Made by a program: the position numbers and the translations under genes | Notes under the pieces: generated by a model | What the model was told of the DNA's origin: nothing | Databases searched by the model: none | The model's input: the letters and a program-made list of their open reading frames with translations, nothing else | Source: Chloroflexota bacterium | GTDB lineage: Bacteria > Chloroflexota > Dehalococcoidia > SM23-28-2 > RBG-16-64-32 | Direction of reading: 5' to 3' | DNA length: 9,701 nucleotides | Assembly: GCA_005882715.1 (NCBI GenBank) | Contig: VBEI01000062.1 | Span: 1-9,701 of the forward strand | Part shown: in pieces, positions 6,441 to 9,701 of the stretch | Layout of the letters: every line of letters begins with the position of its first letter | Position numbering within the stretch: position 1 is the stretch's first letter

Positions 6441-6446
6441 TATTAT
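6441..6446 (+). promoter_or_regulatory. -10 box of a class II CRP-dependent promoter
   Basis: TATTAT (5/6 to TATAAT) begins 29.5 bp from the centre of the CRP-type palindrome. This is exactly the spacing when the site is centred at -41.5 and the -10 box occupies -12 to -7. The predicted +1 is an A at 6453. The -35 zone (6418-6423) overlaps the operator and is poor, as expected for an activator-dependent promoter. TGACGTCA, a perfect palindrome (6446-6453), overlaps the start. Confidence 0.55.
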
Positions 6447-6452
6447 GACGTC

Positions 6453-6529
6453 AAAGGCAAGACAAAGAGGTCCGGCCTTACCCCTCCCGCGAGGCCCCGA
6501 ATGGCGAGTTCGGGGTCTCGGGCTTTTTT
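6453..6529 (+). ncRNA. Candidate CRP-regulated small RNA (about 77 nt)
   Basis: The transcript from the predicted class II promoter would run from 6453 to the T-tract ending at 6529. No plus-strand protein gene lies upstream or downstream; the neighbours are on the minus strand. The 5' end can form AAGGC (6454-6458) with GCCTT (6475-6479). A C-rich stretch ACCCCTCCCGC (6480-6490) follows, which is complementary to Shine-Dalgarno sequences (CCTCC). The 3' end is the terminator hairpin. This hairpin, C-rich seed, terminator layout resembles the C-rich sRNAs of Gram-positive bacteria (RsaE, 6C RNA) in form only; I do not recognise the family. The ATG at 6446 precedes the predicted start, so a peptide is unlikely. 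It could instead be an abortive leader of a lost gene. Confidence 0.5.
6490..6529 (+). terminator. Strong rho-independent terminator, plus strand
   Basis: CGAGGCCCCGAA (6490-6501) pairs with TTCGGGGTCTCG (6509-6520) over 12 bp with one G-U wobble and a 7-nt loop. GGC and six T residues (6524-6529) follow. There is no matching A-run on the left side, so it works only for plus-strand transcripts. No plus-strand CDS precedes it, which points to a short noncoding transcript. Confidence 0.85.
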
Positions 6530-6700
6530 CACGAGGAGCGACCTTACAGACAGCAAAGTGACCTCGCGTAGAGTGGCGTCCAGCGCTTGGCCGGCGAACC
6601 CGCTAACCACCTAGACTGCCCTTGTCCACGGGAGTAATACCATCCTCATCCCGCTGTGCCTTGGGCCTTATCGGCTAAATCGGTAGCGGTGTCCCTTTTC
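6530..6700. other. Intergenic stretch with no recognisable content
   Basis: Between the terminator and the FG-GAP remnant, all frames on both strands are interrupted or show no family features. No promoter, tRNA or repeat stands out. It may be the decayed downstream part of the FG-GAP gene. Confidence 0.5.
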
Positions 6701-6856
6701 CTAGCGGGAAAGCCAAGGATGGACGTAATCCGACTCAGTGAAGTGGATCAAGTCAGTCTTTCCGTCGCCGTCGAAGTCACCGGCGTCCCAAAATCCCGCC
6801 TGAATGCCGTAGTGGGGACGCTCTTGTAGCGCGCCCGCTGTTACGATGTCAACGCA
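6701..6856 (-). pseudogene. FG-GAP/VCBS beta-propeller gene remnant
   Basis: A 51-codon open stretch reads VDIVTAGALQERPHYGIQAG near its start, then FWDAGDFDGDGKTDLIHF and TESDYVHPWLS before TAG. GDFDGDGKTDLIHF is a textbook FG-GAP/VCBS blade with its DxDxDG calcium loop, and DYVHPWLS is the usual continuation in extracellular multi-blade proteins of this type. There is no start codon or ribosome binding site: the frame opens directly after a TAA. It stops just where the next blade should begin, so it is a fragment. A +1 frame near the stop reads LGKGT, which might be the lost continuation. It lies about 100 bp downstream of the nickel transporter on the same strand. Complete relatives would be secreted or surface-attached. 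Confidence 0.7.
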
Positions 6857-6940
6857 TTATTGTAAATATCTAAATATTCCTACACGTCTCCGCCACAAAT
6901 GTAAGGAATAGTACAAGCCAGCCCTGATTGCCGCGAACTT

Positions 6941-6954
6941 GGGCGTCTTCGCCC
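6941..6954. terminator. Short hairpin after the nickel transporter
   Basis: GGGCG (6941-6945) and CGCCC (6950-6954) form a 5-bp stem with a 4-nt loop, a few bases after the transporter stop on the minus strand. No T-tract follows, so termination is doubtful. Confidence 0.3.
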
Positions 6955-6959
6955 GGGGT

Positions 6960-8492
6960 TTAGAGGATCGGAAGGTCCGATTGGGATAGCGCCCGAACTG
7001 TGAGAATCAACCCCACCGCCATCAAAGCAAAGGCGCCACCGACTGGAATGACCCGAACGAGGATGGTTTCCGAGCCGATTGTGCCCGCTAACTGGCTCAG
7101 GTAGGAGTTGCCCGCCGGGCTGCTCTTGCGAGCGCTCATCCAGTCCAGGAAGCGCCTCGCGTAAATGAGACCGAGACAAACGAGCGTCAGGACCACAGCC
7201 AGACCCAGGCTGAAGGCAACGATCAGCAGCAGGCCGAGACCGATCCGGTTGAGCGACACGGCCGCCAGTAGGACTACGAGGGCCGAGGGACTGGGCGTCA
7301 GGCCGTCCGCGAGCCCGAGGGCCACCAAACTCTTCCAGGGCGGCGCGCCTGTCGTCACAGGCTCGTGTGAGTGACTGTGGACGTGTGGATGGTCGTCTTC
7401 TCGTCGGATCACACCCAAAAGGCGCCGGACGTAGCGCAAGCCCCCCGCGCGGGCGGCAATGAGGCGTACTCCTAGAGCGAGGATCATGAGGGCGGAAGCG
7501 AGGCTGAGCCACGGGTAGAGCGTCTCCGGCAGTATGAAGCGTGATCCGAACAATGTGATCAGCCCTAAGGCCAGAACGCCGATGGTGTGTGTGAGCGCGA
7601 TCGTGAGACCGAGCGATAGCGCTTGCCTGACCGTGCCCTTTGCACCGACGAAGTACGCCGCCACGAACGTCTTGCCGTGGCCCGGCTCCAGGGCGTGGAT
7701 AGCGCCGAACCCGAGCGCCAGGAGGAGCGACAAGAGCAGCACGGGTAACGTCAGGTCGTGGGTGTCGATGAGCGACGCAAACCCGGCACCCGCGCGCTCG
7801 GGTGCCCTGTGCGGCGCCGAGATAGCCGCCGTCACCACGGGAGCGGGTGCTCCGCCGCGCGCGTCAAACGACATCTTCGCCTCCCGGACGTCCAGCGGGC
7901 TGGAGAGGAGATCGGCTGGATATGCGGTAAGCTCGTGGCTAACGTCCTCAGTCGAGGCCGTCGAGTTCAGTACAGCTACCCCATCCGCCGGCTGGACGAC
8001 GATCTCTTTCCAGCCGATACGGTCAGAGTAGTTGTCGTCGCGGTACTCCACAGCAGCGAGCGGGCTGCTGACCGGCGCTTCAAGCAGCAAATTGAGTCGC
8101 AAGGTGCGCAGCCCGGCCTGTCCTGCGGGGTAGGAGATGTCCCGCGTCAACACTCGCAAATCGATTGGCGAGCCATTCGCGGTCAGGTGAAGATCATTCA
8201 CGATCTTCGGCGCCCTTCCATCAAGGTAGGCCTCATTCTCGCTCGCGCTAGGCTGGCCATCCCCGTCGAGATCGATGCTGTCGATCTCCTGGAACGTCGG
8301 TATCTCCGCCATGTCCAGAACGTAGCGAACGCGGATGGCGTCCGAATAGAGTTCCAGGCGGCTGTAGCGATTGACAGTGAAGTTGCCGAGCGGATGCGCG
8401 TCCGCGTGCGGCGGCCTCGCCAGCGCAAGCGCTACCAGCGCGAGGACCGAGACAGTGATCGCGGCGGCTGTGGCGCTTAGTCGAAACGTCAT
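6960..8492 (-). CDS. NicO-family nickel/cobalt transporter with extracellular EF-hand-like domain
   Basis: A 510-residue membrane protein expected to move Ni2+ or Co2+ across the cytoplasmic membrane. A signal peptide (about 1-32, ending ADA) precedes an extracytoplasmic domain (about 33-245). This domain carries a full EF-hand-like loop DLDGDGQPSASE (74-85). The NicO core follows with about six membrane segments. HALEPGHGKT (266-275) is the metal-site signature in the first helix, THT (301-303) lies in the next, a His-rich cytoplasmic loop HPHVHSHSH spans 368-376, and DGLTPSPSALVVLL (about 405-418) matches the second signature. The usual PCPSA cysteine is serine here. Length fits the actinobacterial/Chloroflexota type rather than short RcnA. 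The ATG at 8490-8492 has no good Shine-Dalgarno sequence and overlaps the stop of an upstream small ORF as ATGA, so translational coupling is likely. Efflux or uptake cannot be decided from sequence. Confidence 0.88.
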   Translation of the reverse strand: MTFRLSATAAAITVSVLALVALALARPPHADAHPLGNFTVNRYSRLELYSDAIRVRYVLDMAEIPTFQEIDSIDLDGDGQPSASENEAYLDGRAPKIVNDLHLTANGSPIDLRVLTRDISYPAGQAGLRTLRLNLLLEAPVSSPLAAVEYRDDNYSDRIGWKEIVVQPADGVAVLNSTASTEDVSHELTAYPADLLSSPLDVREAKMSFDARGGAPAPVVTAAISAPHRAPERAGAGFASLIDTHDLTLPVLLLSLLLALGFGAIHALEPGHGKTFVAAYFVGAKGTVRQALSLGLTIALTHTIGVLALGLITLFGSRFILPETLYPWLSLASALMILALGVRLIAARAGGLRYVRRLLGVIRREDDHPHVHSHSHEPVTTGAPPWKSLVALGLADGLTPSPSALVVLLAAVSLNRIGLGLLLIVAFSLGLAVVLTLVCLGLIYARRFLDWMSARKSSPAGNSYLSQLAGTIGSETILVRVIPVGGAFALMAVGLILTVRALSQSDLPIL

Positions 8493-8677
8493 CTCAGTTT
8501 GTCACAGGATACGGTCAGCTCATCCGGAAGTCCTGGCGCCTCCACTTCCGCGTCGGAACGTTGGGTGCCTAACAGTATTTCGCGGGTCCGGTAGCGACAG
8601 ATCATCGAGAATTGGGCGGAAGCCAAAAAATTCCTGTAGAGCTTATGAATGTCTAGCGCAGAGGACAGGGAGGCCAT
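8489..8677 (-). CDS. Candidate small leader ORF coupled to the nickel transporter (62 aa)
   Basis: An ORF of 62 residues starts MASLSSALDIHKLYRNFLAS and ends DELTVSCDKLR. I do not recognise a family; it has no membrane segment and its C-terminal third is acidic. Support for translation comes from context. AAGGAGGT lies 4 bases before the ATG, the strongest Shine-Dalgarno sequence in the right half of the window, while the following transporter has none. Its TGA overlaps the transporter ATG as ATGA. It may be a real small protein or an upstream ORF whose translation opens the transporter start. The start codon lies in a segment with competing hairpins. It could also be noncoding, since codon content is not distinctive. 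Confidence 0.4.
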   Translation of the reverse strand: MASLSSALDIHKLYRNFLASAQFSMICRYRTREILLGTQRSDAEVEAPGLPDELTVSCDKLR

Positions 8678-8764
8678 CCCACCTCCTTCGAGAGCCGCCC
8701 TGCTATGGCGGCCCCGGCTACCGGCCTCCCACTCTTTTCGCCATTCTGACCGGCGTGGCCTCCC
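8668..8764 (-). promoter_or_regulatory. Structured leader with mutually exclusive hairpins upstream of the transporter
   Basis: On the minus strand the segment right after the small-ORF ATG, GGCCTCCC (8675-8668), can pair with either of two upstream copies of GGGAGGCC (8764-8757, 9 bp including the next base; and 8730-8723, 8 bp). Alternatively its CCTCC (8673-8669) can pair with the Shine-Dalgarno GGAGG (8686-8682), hiding the start codon in the loop. A separate stem GCCGCC/GGCGGC (8712-8707 with 8699-8694) lies between. This is riboswitch-like geometry. I could not match it to the cobalamin or NiCo riboswitch consensus. Confidence 0.35.
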
Positions 8765-8795
8765 GCCCCGAACACAATCTCCGCAGCGCTCGCTA

Positions 8796-9377
8796 CTAGC
8801 AGTGCTGCGCGAAGAGGCCTGCCATTCGGGTGATGTCCCCGATTATGTCGACGAGCCCGTCGTTGTTGATGTCGGGCGGCCAGGAGTCGAGCCCGCAGGC
8901 GGACGAGGGGTTGGTTCCAATGACCGCCTCGGCCGCATCAGACCAAGTGTCGCCGTCGGAATCGACCGCAGTCGGCATTAGCGTCGGCGTCGGGGTTCCC
9001 GTGGATATCGGCGAGACGGTTGGCTGTTGAGGGGGCTGGTAGCCGTCGACGTTGATCCTTCGAAACGATCGGCCTCCACAGTCGGGTCCCAGGCGCCTCC
9101 CACGAAGAATTCCAACCTCAATGTGGTACTACGTGTGCTATTCAGGGTCCCGTTTACGATCAGCGGCTCACCGATAACATCCGACTTGAGGCGCTTGTGA
9201 GGACGGGGTAGTTCTGCACGTCATTGGCGCTGCTATTGGCGTCTTGCGGGTCGTTGGCGGTTCTCCCACCCGGGATAGATCGATGCCCAATCGACCATTG
9301 CCGCTGAGGTGTTCCCCAGTGGTCTTGAGGTCCGCGAGGTTGTATCGAGCAACAACGGCGTCGCCGGCTTCACCGAC
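8796..9377 (-). pseudogene. Frameshifted secreted beta-helix protein with dockerin-like tail
   Basis: Four homologous blocks lie in order on the minus strand but in different frames. Block 1 (9377-about 9261) reads GDAVVARYN...SGNGRLGIDLSRVGE, a right-handed parallel beta-helix end. Block 2 (9261-9190) reads TANDPQDANSSANDVQNYPV then LTSA. Block 3 (9184-about 9056) reads SDVIGEPLIVNGTLNSTRS, then TTLRLEFFVGGAWDP and EADRFEG. Block 4 (about 9062-8796) reads RRINVDGYQPP, a Pro/Thr linker, DSDGDTWSDAAEAVIGTNP (thrombospondin-3-like calcium repeat) and DINNDGLVDIIGDITRMAGL (dockerin-like), closing FAQHC and two TAG stops. Blocks 1-3 together match the 'LGIDL...ANDP...LQNYPVLTSA...GTLNST...LEFF' signature of secreted CSLREC/beta-helix proteins. 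At least three frameshifts (near 9265, 9187 and 9060) separate them. The other large genes in the window are intact, so decay is likelier than poor sequence. Confidence 0.75.
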
Positions 9378-9701
9378 TCAAAAAGGGTGGAGCCGATCCC
9401 TCGTAGCACGGCTGAAGCGGCGCCAAATGTGTTGCATTCCGTTGCATTTTGTTGCATTTTGGCGCGCCGAATCGCCACTCGACTAGCCGACGTCGATCGG
9501 CGGGCTCAACGGACGTGCTCGTTGTATTGGCCTTGAGCGGACGACGGCTGCGCCGAGTCGGGGCCTTTGTGGCCCGCCAACTGTTGGTGCAAAGGATAGC
9601 CTCATAGGTCTGCTCGAGCGCGGCACGCATCGCCGCCAACGAATCAGCGCTTTGTCGACTGCCGCCCTCGTCAGGGAAAGGCTCCCTTATCACCTCGGAT
9701 C
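9378..9701 (-). other. Unassigned sequence upstream of the beta-helix pseudogene
   Basis: A minus-strand frame stays open from the window edge to 9370. It begins SEVIREPFPDEGGSRQSADS and contains a helix-like LAAMRAALEQTYEAI, then becomes Arg/Thr-rich and runs through the 10-bp repeats. I recognise no family. It may be the decayed N-terminal part of the beta-helix gene or unrelated. The start, if any, lies outside the window. Confidence 0.25.
9431..9460. repeat. Three-copy 10-bp tandem repeat GTTGCATTYY
   Basis: GTTGCATTCC (9431-9440), GTTGCATTTT (9441-9450) and GTTGCATTTT (9451-9460) follow each other exactly, one helical turn apart. They are framed by imperfect inverted flanks, CGGCGCCAAATG on the left and a CATTTTGGCGCGCCG arm on the right that begins inside the third unit. 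Confidence 0.8.

Noticed and set aside
6446..6562. Short plus-strand ORF (38 codons) from the ATG at 6446 across the terminator
   Set aside because: Its ATG precedes the predicted transcription start, it has no Shine-Dalgarno sequence, and the terminator hairpin lies inside it.
7758..8480. Long plus-strand frame opposite the nickel transporter
   Set aside because: Antisense to a well-supported membrane protein; no recognisable motifs and no ribosome binding site.
8640..8795. Known cobalamin or NiCo riboswitch upstream of the transporter
   Set aside because: I could not find the B12-box-like sequence or the conserved NiCo junction sequences as I recall them; only generic competing hairpins are visible.
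1..9701. CRISPR array, insertion sequence or prophage
   Set aside because: No spaced repeats of 24 bp or longer, no transposase or integrase motifs, and no att-like duplications were seen.

Overview
The window is GC-rich bacterial chromosome. The best taxonomic guess is Chloroflexota, perhaps a Dehalococcoidia-like lineage. This is inferred from a 46-residue DUF5679-type zinc ribbon, a long-form LOG protein, and a decayed secreted protein ending in the 'DINNDG-VDIIGDIT-MAGLF' dockerin-like tail that I associate with that group. No rRNA or tRNA, complete mobile element or CRISPR array is visible.

Left part (1-5427) is ordinary and compact. It holds the 3' end of a sensor histidine kinase (+), then on the minus strand a two-domain VOC protein and, upstream of it, a tiny zinc-ribbon gene with its own promoter, ribosome binding site and intrinsic terminator. 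Next comes a minus-strand LOG-family gene, divergent from dinB (DNA polymerase IV, plus strand, probably leaderless). dinB converges on a membrane-anchored GAF/HD-GYP protein, a probable cyclic-di-GMP phosphodiesterase.

Middle part (5557-6960): an SDR oxidoreductase (minus) has a leader carrying a 7-bp tandem repeat. Upstream of it is a perfect 20-bp CRP/FNR-type palindrome. On the plus strand this palindrome sits at exact class II spacing from a TATTAT -10 box, and the predicted transcript ends about 77 nt later at a strong intrinsic terminator. No protein gene lies between, so this looks like an undescribed small RNA gene with an anti-Shine-Dalgarno-like C-rich stretch. Beyond it is a remnant of an FG-GAP/VCBS beta-propeller gene.

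Right part (6960-9701, minus strand): a NicO-type nickel/cobalt transporter with an extracellular EF-hand-like loop. It is preceded by a small ORF whose stop overlaps the transporter start as ATGA. That ORF has a near-perfect Shine-Dalgarno sequence inside a segment that can form mutually exclusive hairpins. Farther upstream is a frameshifted parallel beta-helix/dockerin-tail gene, a three-copy 10-bp tandem repeat, and sequence I cannot assign. The transporter is thus flanked by ruins of two extracellular-protein genes, which suggests an accessory region.
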